A DNA stretch of 64,000 bases from Thermoleophilaceae bacterium (GCA_030446485.1 JAUJNF010000001.1:124001-188000), one strand, 5' to 3'; positions 9,027 to 18,273 are shown, numbered from the stretch's first letter. A program made the numbers and translations. Notes: generated from the sequence alone by a model not told the origin.

Positions 9027-9972
9027 GCGCCCGCCGCACCGCATCCTTCGACACGGCCGACTGCTCGGGAGCCACTCCCGCCCGCTTTCGCAGCCGCGAG
9101 AGCCGCTCTGCAAGCGAGAACGCGCTCGACTCGAGCAGCCGCCGGAGCAGCGCCTCGGACCTGGACGCGCGCACCAGCTGCGCGTGGGCGGCGGCCACGT
9201 GGAAGACGCGGTTGGCCTCCAACCGCTCCAGCACCGGGTTGCGGTCCCAGGGGCCGATCACCTCGGCCACGGCGTCCGCCCACGGCGCGTCCCGGTGCCA
9301 GACGACGCCGAAGCCGAAGAACGCCGGCACCACGGCAAGGCGGAGGCCCTCGCGTCCCGCCACGAAGTCCTCGACCGCGGTGAGCACGCCGTTGCGGGCA
9401 CCGCCCTCCGTGGCCGCGGCCCTCGGGTAGGGCAGCCCTCCCGGCCTGGTCCCGGGCTCTCCGGGCACCAGGCCACCGCCGTCCCGCGCCATCGGCTGCC
9501 GGTAATCGACGGGGATCTGGGCGGGAGCGAAGTAGTCGTCGCGGCGGCCATGGGGCCAGCACACGTCGTGGAACATAAGCAGCGGCACGTCGGCTCCCGG
9601 TGCCCGCTCGCCGATCAGCCGGAGCTCCTCGCTGACCGTGTAGTAGTTGTGGTCCCCGTCGATGATCGCGGCGTCCGGGATCGGGATGCTCTTCAGCGCC
9701 TCCAGGCTGGTGTCGCGAACCAGCTCCAGGTCGGACCGCTCCTCGTCGAGCCGGATGAGCTTCGGCTGCGGGGAAGGGTCGATCGCCCACACCGTCGCGC
9801 CCGACCCGCTGGCCCAGTCGAGCAGCACGCCGGTCAGGTCTCCGGCGTAAGCGCCAACCTCGACCACCGACTGCGCCCGGCGCGCGTCGAGGCACGCGAT
9901 CATCAACTCCGAGAGGTTGGCCAGGGAGGCGCCCCAGCGGCTCGGGTCGTTTGCGTACGTATCGATCTCCAT
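9016..9972 (-). CDS. class I SAM-dependent methyltransferase (Methyltransf_24/CmcI-like)
   Basis: 318 residues. VVEVGAYAGDLTGVLLDW is the SAM loop, ATVWAIDPSPQPKL the acidic strand, AAIIDGDHNYYTV and FHDVCWPHGRRDDYF are typical of the CmcI/Methyltransf_24 branch, where an Asp-His pair helps bind metal or substrate. The C-terminal 120 residues are less conserved and helical. The start MEIDTYANDPS at 9972 faces the O-antigen ligase-like gene across about 58 bp. The role is probably O-methylation of a glycan sugar, by context. Confidence 0.82.
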   Translation of the reverse strand: MEIDTYANDPSRWGASLANLSELMIACLDARRAQSVVEVGAYAGDLTGVLLDWASGSGATVWAIDPSPQPKLIRLDEERSDLELVRDTSLEALKSIPIPDAAIIDGDHNYYTVSEELRLIGERAPGADVPLLMFHDVCWPHGRRDDYFAPAQIPVDYRQPMARDGGGLVPGEPGTRPGGLPYPRAAATEGGARNGVLTAVEDFVAGREGLRLAVVPAFFGFGVVWHRDAPWADAVAEVIGPWDRNPVLERLEANRVFHVAAAHAQLVRASRSEALLRRLLESSAFSLAERLSRLRKRAGVAPEQSAVSKDAVRRALSE

Positions 9973-10030
9973 ACCGAGCGTCGGCCAGATTACCCGCCGT
10001 CCAGCGGGCGAGGCGCGTACCCTCGCCCGG

Positions 10031-11691
10031 ATGCGCCGCGCCGCCCTGCTGATCGCGGCCGCGATCTTGCTCGCGGGCCCGACCGCGCTCGCGTTCTTCT
10101 CCGGTGGCTTCTTCGAAGGGCCACGGCTCGTCGCGACGTTCGTCGCGTGGACGCTCGTTCTGACGTTGGCGCTCCTCGGCCCGCGGCCGCTGCCCACCTC
10201 GCGGCCCGGCCGGGTCGCGCTCGCCGGACTAGTCCTGATCGCCGCGTGGACGGGGATCTCGCTCGCCTGGGCGCCGCTGTCCGGCCCGGCGACCGACAAC
10301 CTGGTCCGCCTCCTGCTCTACCTCGGCGCCTTCCTGGCGGCCGCCGGCCTTCTGGGCGATCGACGGATGGCCCGCGCCGTCGAACCAGCGCTCGCACTCG
10401 GTGCCCTGGTCGTGATCGGCTACGGCTTGGCCGGGCGGATGTTGCCGGGAATCCTCGACCTGGCCCAGTCTTCCAAGGCCTACGGCCGCCTCGAGCAGCC
10501 CATCACCTATTGGAACGCCGAGGGCGCGCTCGCCGCTGTAGGGCTTGTGCTGTGCGCGCGCCTGGCGGGCACGAGCTCCCGCACCACGGCCGTGCGCGTG
10601 CTGGCGGCCGCCGCGTCCGGCGCGCTCGGAATGGGCGTCTACCTGTCCTACTCACGCGGCGCGATCGCGGCTGCGGTGGTTGGGTTGATCGTGCTGCTGG
10701 CCGCCGCTCCCTCGTGGTCGCAACTGCGCGCGGCCGGCATCGCGCTCGGCGCCGGCGCCCTCGCGGCGGCGAGCGCCGCCCCGTTTTCGGGTGTGACGGC
10801 GCTCGAGGGGAGCAGCGACCGGCGTCAGGCCGACGGAGCGACCGTGAGCGCCGGGGACGCGTGCGCACCGGGCAGCTACGCGTCGCCCGGCACCTACGGG
10901 CGGTGGCCGTGGCCGCCGTGGCGCTTGGCCTCGCGGGCCTCGTGGCGGGCGGCTTGGCCGAGCGGGGCCTGGGCGAGTCGCTATCGCCGGGGCCCGGCGC
11001 GTCCCGACTCACCTCGGTCGAATCACGGCGCTACGACTACTGGCGGATTGGCATCGACGCGTTCGCCCGGCATCCGCTGGAGGGGATCGGTGCCGGCGGC
11101 TTCCGAGTCGTGTGGCTCCGCGAGCGGCCGGTGCCGGAGGGCGTGCTCGAGGTCCATTCACTTCCCCTGGAGATGGCTACCGAGCTCGGACTCGTGGGGC
11201 TGCTCGGCCTGAGCCTGCTGGTGGGCGGCGTCGGCGTGGCGGGCCGCCGAGCGCTGCGCCGGCACCCCGCGGCCGCACCGGGGGCGTGTGCCGCGGTGAC
11301 CGTGTGGTTCGTTCACGCGTCGATCGACTGGACCTGGCAGATCCCGGCCGTCACCCTGCCCACGATCGTGCTGGCGGCCTCTCTGGTCGCCGGCAGCGAC
11401 GCGCATCCCGAGCGGGACGACGCTGGGGCGGCCGATAGGGGCGGGCAGGCCGAGGGGGCGGCGATGGCGGCGCCGGATCAGTCCGCGGCCGGGGCGACGG
11501 GCCGCAGCGCACGGGAGCCAAGCGGATCGAGACGCCTTATCTCGGCCTCCGCCCGCGCCGAGCGGGCCGGGTCGTGCAACCTCGTCGCTTGGGTCAGCAC
11601 GCCCCAGGCACCGATGTTCTCGGGCTCCTTGCGCAGCACGGCCTCGGCGATCCGCGCCGCCCTCTCCGGGCGCGCGCTGAGCAGGAAGTAG
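10031..11691 (+). CDS. O-antigen ligase/polymerase-like membrane protein, frameshifted
   Basis: The first 275 residues (from ATG 10031) form a row of hydrophobic helices, with LSYSRGAIAAAVVGL giving the conserved SRG loop of the Wzy_C/WaaL family. The frame then runs into low-quality sequence, while the -1 frame picks up the rest of the protein: helix VAVAAVALGLAGLVAGG, then RYDYWRIGIDAFARHPLEGIGAG, the hallmark HPLxGxGxG loop, and further helices ending near the acidic/Gly tail. One missing base, for example in the G run at 10853-10856, joins the two halves into one ordinary ligase. It could be a real mutation or a sequence error. The expected role is polymerising or ligating a lipid-linked glycan at the outer membrane face. 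The last 214 bases overlap the convergent small gene, so the true stop may be earlier in intent. Confidence 0.75.
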
Positions 11692-11885
11692 GTGGCGCGT
11701 TCGAGCTCCAGCGACCTGTCCGGATCCAGCAGCCGGGCGGCTTTCAGGCGGTCCGCGTGCCGGTCACGCTCGGCTTGGCTGAGCTCCGGTCTGGAGAAGG
11801 CACCCGTTCTGGCCTCCTCGGCCACCTCCCGGTCGCGCACGAGAACGCCGACCCAGGCGAGCACGAGGACGGCGGTGAGCGCCAC
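11478..11885 (-). CDS. small membrane-anchored TPR-like protein
   Basis: 135 residues. One N-terminal hydrophobic helix (ALTAVLVLAWVGVLV) is followed by Ala/Glu/Arg-rich helical pairs (LKAARLLDPDRSLELERATYFLLS, in two halves; AARIAEAVLRKEPENIGAW) that look like tetratricopeptide repeats. Similar helical repeats are found as the C-terminal domain of some O-antigen ligases; here the gene sits tail to tail with such a ligase. The GTG at 11885 gives the shortest clean signal anchor; the frame stays open upstream without a clear ATG. It lies 30 bp downstream of a GT4 gene on the same strand and is probably its operon partner. Confidence 0.6.
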   Translation of the reverse strand: MALTAVLVLAWVGVLVRDREVAEEARTGAFSRPELSQAERDRHADRLKAARLLDPDRSLELERATYFLLSARPERAARIAEAVLRKEPENIGAWGVLTQATRLHDPARSARAEAEIRRLDPLGSRALRPVAPAAD

Positions 11886-11914
11886 CAGCGCGCGGCCCCA
11901 CGCCGCAGGGCGGT

Positions 11915-13111
11915 TCAGCGCTCCCCCGCGCTCGGGTGGCGAGCACGACCTCGCCGCGCGACCCGACGGGAGGGCGCGGCCGGCACGTCGGCACGGAACC
12001 GCTCGCCTCGCTGCGAGGCGGCGATCGCCTCATCGACGAGCTGGGGCAGCCGCTCGCGAAAGATGCGGATGTCGAAGCGCGCCGCGCTCTCGACGCAGGC
12101 GCGCGGGTCTACCGCGGCGGCGTCGAAGGCAGCGACCGCGTCCGCCAGCTCGTCCGGACCCCCGCTCCAGAAGCAGCCGGTCACGCCGTCCATGACCGTC
12201 TCGAGCGCCCCACCGGCGCCCGCGGCGATCACCGGCCGGCCGGCGGCCTGCGCCTCCACGGCCGCGATGCCGAACTCCTCCACCGCCGTGACCACGAGCG
12301 CGCGGCAGCCACTCAGGCGCTGCGCCACCTCAGCGTCGCTGACTCGTCCCGTGAACGTGATGTTCGGGCCTGCGAGCCGCCGCAGCCGTCCGGCGTCGGG
12401 GCCGTCGCCTACGACCTGTAGCGGGAGATCGAGCTCGGTGAACGCCCGCACCGCCTTGTCGATCTGCTTATGGGCCATCAGCTCGGACAGAACGACGTAG
12501 TGGTCGGCCACGGGTCCGGGTGAGAAACGGTGGGTCTCGACCGGCGGATACACCACCCTCGAGTCCCGCCCGAAGTAGGCCCTGACGCGGGCCTGGGTGG
12601 TGCGCGAGTTCGTGACGTAGCGGTCGACGCGCTGCGCGGCAATCCAGTCCCACTGCCGCCAGCGGCGGAAGAGGCCTCGCAGCATCGCCCGGCTCACGGG
12701 GTCCGGGCTCCGGGCGAGCGTGCGGTCCCGATCGTTCCAGGCGTAGCGGAACGGGTTGTGGCAGTAGGAGACGTGAACCGTTTCCGGATCACACAGGACT
12801 GCGTGAGCCCAGGCGCTCGAGCTCGAGACGACCAGGTCGTAGCCGGACAGGTCGAAGGACTCCATCGCCGTGGGATAGAGCGGCAGCAGCGTGCGGAATG
12901 TCCTGGCGCTCGGCCGCAGCCGCTGGAGGAAGGACGTGCGCACCTCGCGGTCGGCGAAGCGCCCCTCCGTGCCGTCCTCGTCGTAGATCGCGGTGAAGAG
13001 GTCGGCCTCCGGCCAGAGGTCGCACATCACCGCGAACACCCGCTCGGCCCCCCGCAGGTCGAGCAGGAAATCGTGGAGGAGAGCCACCCGAGGGGCTCCG
13101 GGCGACGGCAT
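11915..13111 (-). CDS. glycosyltransferase family 4 (WbaZ-type mannosyl-/galactosyltransferase-like)
   Basis: 398 residues with a GT-B fold. ALLHDFLLDLRGAERVF is the N-terminal acceptor-domain start typical of this branch, VHVSYCHNPFRYAW and YVTNSRTTQARVRAYFG follow, and the C-terminal donor domain holds GDGPDAGRLRRL, TFTGRVSDAEVAQ and VEEFGIAAVEAQAAGRPVIA, the E-x7-E nucleotide-sugar motif. It uses a nucleotide-activated hexose and is retaining by family. An Arg-rich disordered tail of about 25 residues follows. The ATG at 13111 is preceded by about 100 bp of divergent promoter region. Confidence 0.9.
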   Translation of the reverse strand: MPSPGAPRVALLHDFLLDLRGAERVFAVMCDLWPEADLFTAIYDEDGTEGRFADREVRTSFLQRLRPSARTFRTLLPLYPTAMESFDLSGYDLVVSSSSAWAHAVLCDPETVHVSYCHNPFRYAWNDRDRTLARSPDPVSRAMLRGLFRRWRQWDWIAAQRVDRYVTNSRTTQARVRAYFGRDSRVVYPPVETHRFSPGPVADHYVVLSELMAHKQIDKAVRAFTELDLPLQVVGDGPDAGRLRRLAGPNITFTGRVSDAEVAQRLSGCRALVVTAVEEFGIAAVEAQAAGRPVIAAGAGGALETVMDGVTGCFWSGGPDELADAVAAFDAAAVDPRACVESAARFDIRIFRERLPQLVDEAIAASQRGERFRADVPAAPSRRVARRGRARHPSAGER

Positions 13112-13215
13112 CGGGGAAGTCTAAACCGCGCACGTGAGGGCCGGAGCGGGCCGTGGCGGTCGCGACCTGGCACCGACCTGCGTAGCCCCGGGAAATGGTC
13201 TGGTACCAATAGCGA

Positions 13216-13785
13216 GTGCCCTCACTGCGCCCGACCGGCCGCCTCCTCGTCGCCCTTGCCCTGCTCGTCCCGGCCTCGGCCACCGCCCAGAGCGCCGGCG
13301 ACGAGCAGTACATGGACCCCTTCGGCCCCGGTCAGCCGAACCCGGCTCCGGAACGCCCCGATCCGAGCCCCGGCCCCGAGCCGCCGCGTGACGGGCCCTC
13401 CGGGGCCGGCGGCGACCCCGGCACGGGTGGGGCCGGCGCCCCGCTGGGCGGTCCCGGCGGCACCGATGCGGGCGCCGCTCAGCCGGCCCCGTCCAACGGG
13501 GACGCATCTGCGGGACGACGGCCCGGCGTCGCGGCCAACCGTTCCGCACGGCGCCTGCGTCAGCTGGAGGGTGAGAGCCCGCTGAACGCACTGCGCGCCG
13601 TTGCTCCGCCGCCGCCCGAGACCGCGGTTCCGGCCGCCGATTCCTCTTCGCAATCGAGCGAGTCGTCGCGGCTGCCGTGGGTCCTGGCCGTGATGGCGGC
13701 CCTGGGGGCCGGCGGGGGCCTGCTCGTGCGCCGCCGGCGGCGGGATGCGCGCGCCACGTCCGTCGGCTCCCCGCAGCCCGACTGA
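13216..13785 (+). CDS. secreted/anchored Pro-Gly-Ala-rich hypothetical protein
   Basis: 189 residues that I do not recognise. A signal peptide (LLVALALLVPASATAQ) leads into about 120 residues of low-complexity Pro/Gly/Ala/Asp sequence, a short helical piece (RSARRLRQLEGESPLNALRA), then one hydrophobic helix (WVLAVMAALGAGGGLLV) and an Arg-rich cytoplasmic end. The topology predicts a type I membrane protein with an extended extracytoplasmic spacer. An LPxTG sorting signal is not present. The GTG at 13216 is the only start before the signal peptide. It precedes a GT4 gene by 38 bp and may share its transcript. Confidence 0.6.
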   Translation: MPSLRPTGRLLVALALLVPASATAQSAGDEQYMDPFGPGQPNPAPERPDPSPGPEPPRDGPSGAGGDPGTGGAGAPLGGPGGTDAGAAQPAPSNGDASAGRRPGVAANRSARRLRQLEGESPLNALRAVAPPPPETAVPAADSSSQSSESSRLPWVLAVMAALGAGGGLLVRRRRRDARATSVGSPQPD

Positions 13786-13823
13786 CCGAGCCTTCGCGCC
13801 GTCCGGCCGGTGGCGTCCCCGCA

Positions 13824-14924
13824 TTGAAGGTCGGCGTGGACGGCCGCAGGCTGGCCGACTCACGCCGGCGCGGCATCGCGACCTACCTGCGCATCCTGCT
13901 CGCTCAGATGGCGCGTCACTTCCCGGATGACGAGTACGCCGTGCTGGTCCCGGGTCGCGATCCCCTGTCCGCACGCGAGGCGCTGTCGGCGCCCAACATC
14001 CGCCTGTGGCGCACGCGCCTCGGGAGCCGGGCGCTCCACGGCGCCGCCGGCCTCCTCGGGCGTCCGGAGGCCGACCGGCTGCTGGGCGGCTGCGACGTGA
14101 TGTGGTTACCGGCCGTGGCCCCGGTGGCCGTGTCGGCGGCCGCGCCGGTGGTGCTCACCGTCCACGACCTGAGCTTCGAGCACCGCCCTGGCGACTTCAC
14201 GCCCTACGAGCGCGCCTGGCACCGGATCGCCCGGCCACGGCGGCTCGCCGAGCAGAGCGAGCGCGTGATCGCGGTGTCCGAGGCCACCCGGCGGGACGTG
14301 ATCGCCGGCTGGCGCCTGGAGCCGAAGAGCGTGGTCACCGTGCCGTCCGGGCCGGGGCGCCCGGCGGCTGCGCCCGGGCCCGCGCCGGCGGGGCTACCTC
14401 GCGCGCCCTTCGTGCTGGCCGTGGGCGCGCTCGAGCCCCGTAAGCGGCCCGACCTTCTTCTCGAGGCCCACCGGCGCGCCACCGCCCACGGGCTCACGGC
14501 CGGCCTGGTGTTCGCCGGCGACGGCCCCCTGCGGGCCGAGGTCGAGGCGGGCGGCGCCCTCGTGCTCGGGCACCTGCCCGACGCCCAGCTCGAGGCGGTC
14601 TACGCCGGGGCCCAGGCGCTTGCCTGCCCGTCGCGGGAGGAGGGCTTCGGGTTCACACCGCTGGAGGCCGTCGCGCGCGGGGTGCCCGCCGTCGTGGCGG
14701 ACCTACCCGCGCTGCGCGAGACGCTCGGCGAGGCGGCACTGCGGGTACCGCCCGGCGACCCCGCCGCCCTGTCCGAGGCCCTACTTCGCCTCGAGCGCGA
14801 GGACGAGCTGCGGCAGCGCCTGGTCGCCGCCGGTCGCGAGCCCCTCGAGCGCCTGTCCTGGGAGCGGGCGGCCCGTGGCACGCGGGCCGTGCTCGCCGAC
14901 GCGGCATCCTCCGCGGGTCCATGA
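13824..14924 (+). CDS. glycosyltransferase family 4
   Basis: 366 residues, GT-B fold. The start is a TTG giving LKVGVDGRRL, the usual first strand of this subfamily; no ATG/GTG lies nearby in frame. VLTVHDLSFEHRPGDF and VIAVSEATRRDVIAG mark the N-domain, and VLAVGALEPRKRPDLLLEA, VFAGDGPLRAEV and CPSREEGFGFTPLEAVARGVPAV (donor-binding E-x7-E) the C-domain. These mannosyl/rhamnosyl-type transferases act on the cytoplasmic face. A strong hairpin lies 35 bp after the stop. Confidence 0.88.
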   Translation: MKVGVDGRRLADSRRRGIATYLRILLAQMARHFPDDEYAVLVPGRDPLSAREALSAPNIRLWRTRLGSRALHGAAGLLGRPEADRLLGGCDVMWLPAVAPVAVSAAAPVVLTVHDLSFEHRPGDFTPYERAWHRIARPRRLAEQSERVIAVSEATRRDVIAGWRLEPKSVVTVPSGPGRPAAAPGPAPAGLPRAPFVLAVGALEPRKRPDLLLEAHRRATAHGLTAGLVFAGDGPLRAEVEAGGALVLGHLPDAQLEAVYAGAQALACPSREEGFGFTPLEAVARGVPAVVADLPALRETLGEAALRVPPGDPAALSEALLRLEREDELRQRLVAAGREPLERLSWERAARGTRAVLADAASSAGP

Positions 14925-14958
14925 CCCGAGCCCACCGCCCCGGTTTCGGCTGCACCGG

Positions 14959-14993
14959 CCTGCCCTGCACCCCCAGGAGGGGTGCTGGGCAGG
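14959..14993 (+). terminator. strong hairpin between two glycosyltransferase genes
   Basis: Bases 14959-14973 and 14979-14993 pair with 14 of 15 matches (one T-T mismatch) around a 5-base loop. The stem is almost all G/C and starts 34 bases after the GT4 stop. There is no U-tract after it, so it is either a GC-type terminator, as is common in high-GC actinobacteria, or an mRNA-stabilising/attenuating stem. The next gene starts at 15067. Confidence 0.55.
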
Positions 14994-15066
14994 ACAGCAG
15001 CACCGCTCGCGCCCCGAGGTCGGTCCCCGGACACGAGCCGCGACCGCACCATGGGCAGGCGGGCAC

Positions 15067-15954
15067 GTGAGCTTCGCGGTGGTCACGGTGATCCACGACT
15101 CGGCGGAGGACCTCGAGCGGCTGCTCGCATCCGTGGAGCGTCACCTCCGGCCGCCGCCCGCCGTGGTGGTGGTGGACAGCGGCTCGCGCGACGGCGGCGC
15201 CCAGGTGGCCCACGACCACGGGGCCGAAGTGGTCGTCCTGGGCGGCAACCCGGGCTTCGGCGCCGGCTGCAACGCCGGTCTCGAGCGGGTGACCGCGCCC
15301 GTCACGGTGCTGCTGAACCCCGATGTCGAGCTGCTCGACGGGGGGCTCGCCGAGCTCGTCCGCAGGGCCGAGTCGGCGAACGCCCTGCTGGCCCCGCGGC
15401 TCCTCGACCCGGGCGGGGACGTTCAGGACAGCGCGCATCCGCGTCCGGGCACGGTCGAGGCGCTGCTGCCCGCGGTCCTCCCCAGACCCCTGCTGCCGCC
15501 GGCCCTGCGGCGACGCTACGAGCCGTGGCAGAGCACCACCGCGCGCACCGTCGGCTGGGCGGTCGCCGCGGCCCTGGTCGCCCGCACCGACCTCCTCCGC
15601 CGCCTCGGTCCCTTCCATCCTGAGGCCTTTCTCTTCTACGAGGACATGGACCTTTGCCTGCGTGCGGCCGACGCCGGCGTACCGACCGTACTGGTGCCCG
15701 AGGTCGCCCTGCGGCACCGGGGCGGAGGCTCGACGCGGCGCGCGTTCGCCGGTGAGGCCCTCGAGCTCCGGGCCCGCCGGCGCCGCGAGGTCGTGGCCCG
15801 CCGGGGACGGGGCGCGCTGGTGCTCGACGACGCCGCCCAGGCCCTCACCTTCGCCACCCGCGCCGCGGGCCATAGGCTGTTGCGCGGACGAGGCGCCCGG
15901 GAGCGCGCGCAGCTCCGGGCCCTGGGCGCCGCGCGCCGGGAGCGTGTCCGGTGA
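15067..15954 (+). CDS. glycosyltransferase family 2 (rhamnosyltransferase-like)
   Basis: 295 residues. FAVVTVIHDSAEDLERLLAS opens the GT-A fold, then VVVDSGSRDGG, LGGNPGFGAGCNAGLE and VLLNPDVELLDGG (the NPD metal site), and FLFYEDMDLCLRAADAG (catalytic ED motif). This is the pattern of WbbL-like rhamnosyltransferases. An Arg-rich basic C-terminus may contact the membrane. The GTG at 15067 is the only start close to the first strand. The stop overlaps the next GTG by 4 bases (GTGA). Confidence 0.88.
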   Translation: MSFAVVTVIHDSAEDLERLLASVERHLRPPPAVVVVDSGSRDGGAQVAHDHGAEVVVLGGNPGFGAGCNAGLERVTAPVTVLLNPDVELLDGGLAELVRRAESANALLAPRLLDPGGDVQDSAHPRPGTVEALLPAVLPRPLLPPALRRRYEPWQSTTARTVGWAVAAALVARTDLLRRLGPFHPEAFLFYEDMDLCLRAADAGVPTVLVPEVALRHRGGGSTRRAFAGEALELRARRRREVVARRGRGALVLDDAAQALTFATRAAGHRLLRGRGARERAQLRALGAARRERVR

Positions 15955-16979
15955 GCGAGGTGGTGGCCATCAATGCACGCGCCGCGGTGCGGCCGGAGGT
16001 GGGCGGCGTCGAGCGCGTGGCCCGGGTGATGAGCCGGGAGCTAGGCCGCCTGCGGCCCGACCGCTACCGCGTGATCGAGCCACCGCCGCAGCTCGCCCAC
16101 CGCGCCGGTCAGGCGTGGGAGCAGGCGCTCCTGCCGCTGCTGGCCCGCGACGCCGCCCTCATCTACTCGCCCGCGAGCCTGGCGCCCGTGGCGAGCGGCC
16201 GCAACGTGGTGGTGATCCACGACGTGGCCGCGCTCCGCCACCCCGGCTGGTACAGCGCGCCCTTCGCGGCCTGGCAGCGGGCGCTGCTGCCGGTGATCAC
16301 CCGCCGCGCGCGAGCGGTGATCACGGTGTCCGAGTTCTCCAGGCGGGAGCTCATGGAGGCGCTCGACGTGCGTGCCGATCGCCTGCACGTGGTGCCCTCC
16401 GGGGTCGACGAGCGCTTCTCGCCGGAGGCGGACGCCGAAGCCGCTCATCGGCGCCTGGGGCTCGGTCCTCGGCCCTACGCGCTCGCGGTGGGAAGCCGGA
16501 TCGCGCGCAAGAACCTCGGGATCCTGCGCCTCGCGGCCCGGCGGCTGGCCGCGGTCGGGGTGGAGCTCGTGACGGCCGGCTCGGGGCGCGGCTACATGCG
16601 GGCCGGCGAGCGCCCGCCCGGACGAGCGCTCGGTTACGTGCCGGACGAGCTGCTGCCCGGCCTCTACGCCGGGGCCCGGGCGCTCGTGCTCCCGTCGCTC
16701 TACGAGGGCTTCGGCCTGCCCTGCCTGGAGGCGATGGCCAGCGGCACGCCGGTGGTGGCGTCCGACCGCGGGGCCCTGCCCGAGGTGTGCGGAGACGCGG
16801 CGCTGCTCGTCGATCCGGAGGACGAGGACGCCGTGGCCACGGCCCTCGTGGCCGCGGCCTCCGATGCCGGCGTGCGCGAGCCGCTGATCGCCGCCGGCCT
16901 CGCCCGCGCGGGCCGCTACCGCTGGCGCCGGAGCGCCGAGCTCACGGACCGGGTGATGACCGGTCTGATCGAGGGCTGA
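15951..16979 (+). CDS. glycosyltransferase family 4 (WbpY/mannosyltransferase B-like)
   Basis: 342 residues, GT-B fold. VVVIHDVAALRHPGWYS and VITVSEFSRRELMEAL mark the N-domain; AVGSRIARKNLGILR, LGYVPDELLPGLYAGA and PSLYEGFGLPCLEAMASGTPVV mark the donor domain with its E-x7-E pair. The family is retaining and commonly uses GDP-mannose. It is translationally coupled to the GT2 gene before it, so the two probably add successive residues of the same chain. Confidence 0.88.
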   Translation: MSEVVAINARAAVRPEVGGVERVARVMSRELGRLRPDRYRVIEPPPQLAHRAGQAWEQALLPLLARDAALIYSPASLAPVASGRNVVVIHDVAALRHPGWYSAPFAAWQRALLPVITRRARAVITVSEFSRRELMEALDVRADRLHVVPSGVDERFSPEADAEAAHRRLGLGPRPYALAVGSRIARKNLGILRLAARRLAAVGVELVTAGSGRGYMRAGERPPGRALGYVPDELLPGLYAGARALVLPSLYEGFGLPCLEAMASGTPVVASDRGALPEVCGDAALLVDPEDEDAVATALVAAASDAGVREPLIAAGLARAGRYRWRRSAELTDRVMTGLIEG

Positions 16980-17085
16980 CCCGCCGGCGCCGGGCGGGCT
17001 CGGCACCGCGCACCGCGCACCGCACCGCGTCAAGGCTCGCGCCAACCTCTCCGCAACCCGTGTCCGCGCGTAGTGTTGAGGCGGT

Positions 17086-18273
17086 ATGGCCATGAACCAT
17101 TGGACCCCCGTCAGGCTCGTGATCGCCGTGATCTGCGTGCTCGCGCTGGCCCCCGCGTCCTCGGCGAGCGCCGCAAAGCGACAGGTCCCGCACGGCTTCA
17201 TGAGCATGTTCGCCGACGGCCCCGCGCTTGATCCCGCCGTGGATCTCGATGCCCAGGTGGCGATGATGGCCAGGAACGGCGTCGAGACGCTGAGGGTCGC
17301 CTTCGACTGGAGCGACATGCAGCCCTATGCCTCGGCGGCCGATGTGCCCGCCGACCAGCAGCCGCCCCTGGACCACGACGTCGACGGCATACCCACCACC
17401 TTCGCCGTCAGCGACCGCGTGGTGGCCGCCGGCTCCGCCCACGGCATCGAGATCCTGCCCGTCGTGGTGCGCACCCCACCATGGGCCGCCAAGGACCCCG
17501 GCGACTTCGCCTCCCCCCCGCGCGACGTCCAGACGTACGCCCGCTTCATGCGCGCGCTGGTGCGCCGCTATGGGCCGAACGGCGACTTTGCCCGCGAGCG
17601 GCAGGCGCAGAGGACGCTGCCGATCCGCTCCTGGCAGGTGTGGAACGAGCCGAACGCGCTCTTCTACTGGTCAGAGCAGCCCTTCGGCCGCGGCTACGTG
17701 CGCCTGCTCAAGGCGGCGGCCATCGCGATCCGCAAGGCGGACCCCGGCGCCCAGGTGGTGCTCGCCGGCCTCGTGAACCAGAGCTGGCGCCACATCCGCA
17801 AGGTCTACGCCGCCGGCGGACGGCGCTACTTCGATGTCGCGGCGATCCACCCCTTCACGCGCAAGCCTCAGAACGTGCTGCGGATCCTGCGCCTGGTGCG
17901 CCAGGCGATGGTGGCGGGCAGAGACCGCAACAAGCGCCTGGTCGTCACGGAGCTCACCTACGCGTCCGCCGCCGGCAAGGGCGTGAGCCGCAGCTTCGGC
18001 ATCGAGGTAACCGAGGCGCAGCAGGCCAGCCTGCTCAGGGAGGTCATCACGCTGCTCGCCGCCCGTCGCCGCGAGTTGCGCCTCGACCGCGTGTTCTGGG
18101 TGTCGTGGCTGCGCCGCGACATGAGTCGCGACGACGTCTTCGACTACTCCGGCCTGCGCAGCATCGCTCCGGACGGCGCGATACGCGACAAGCCGGCGCT
18201 CGCTGCCTACCGCACCGTCGCCCGGCGGCTCGAGGGCTGCCGAAAGAACTCGGTGGCGCGCTGCCGCCGCTGA
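17086..18273 (+). CDS. secreted clan-A glycoside hydrolase-like protein
   Basis: 395 residues with a signal peptide (LVIAVICVLALAPASSASA). The rest is a TIM barrel of glycoside hydrolase clan A: VETLRVAFDWSDMQP, RSWQVWNEPNALFYW with the acid/base Glu in WNEPN (about residue 188), FDVAAIHPF, and LVVTELTYAS with the probable nucleophile Glu (about residue 288). GH39- and GH5-like proteins have this signature. It may trim or remodel the exported glycan made by the neighbouring genes. About 105 bp upstream holds only short CACCGCG repeats and a likely promoter. Substrate unknown. Confidence 0.75.
   Translation: MAMNHWTPVRLVIAVICVLALAPASSASAAKRQVPHGFMSMFADGPALDPAVDLDAQVAMMARNGVETLRVAFDWSDMQPYASAADVPADQQPPLDHDVDGIPTTFAVSDRVVAAGSAHGIEILPVVVRTPPWAAKDPGDFASPPRDVQTYARFMRALVRRYGPNGDFARERQAQRTLPIRSWQVWNEPNALFYWSEQPFGRGYVRLLKAAAIAIRKADPGAQVVLAGLVNQSWRHIRKVYAAGGRRYFDVAAIHPFTRKPQNVLRILRLVRQAMVAGRDRNKRLVVTELTYASAAGKGVSRSFGIEVTEAQQASLLREVITLLAARRRELRLDRVFWVSWLRRDMSRDDVFDYSGLRSIAPDGAIRDKPALAAYRTVARRLEGCRKNSVARCRR

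Noticed and set aside
9184..10854. The upstream half of the 835-codon plus-strand frame as a coding region.
   Set aside because: It is antisense to a methyltransferase and then out of frame with the ligase helices; only the part after the shift at about 10855 is coding.
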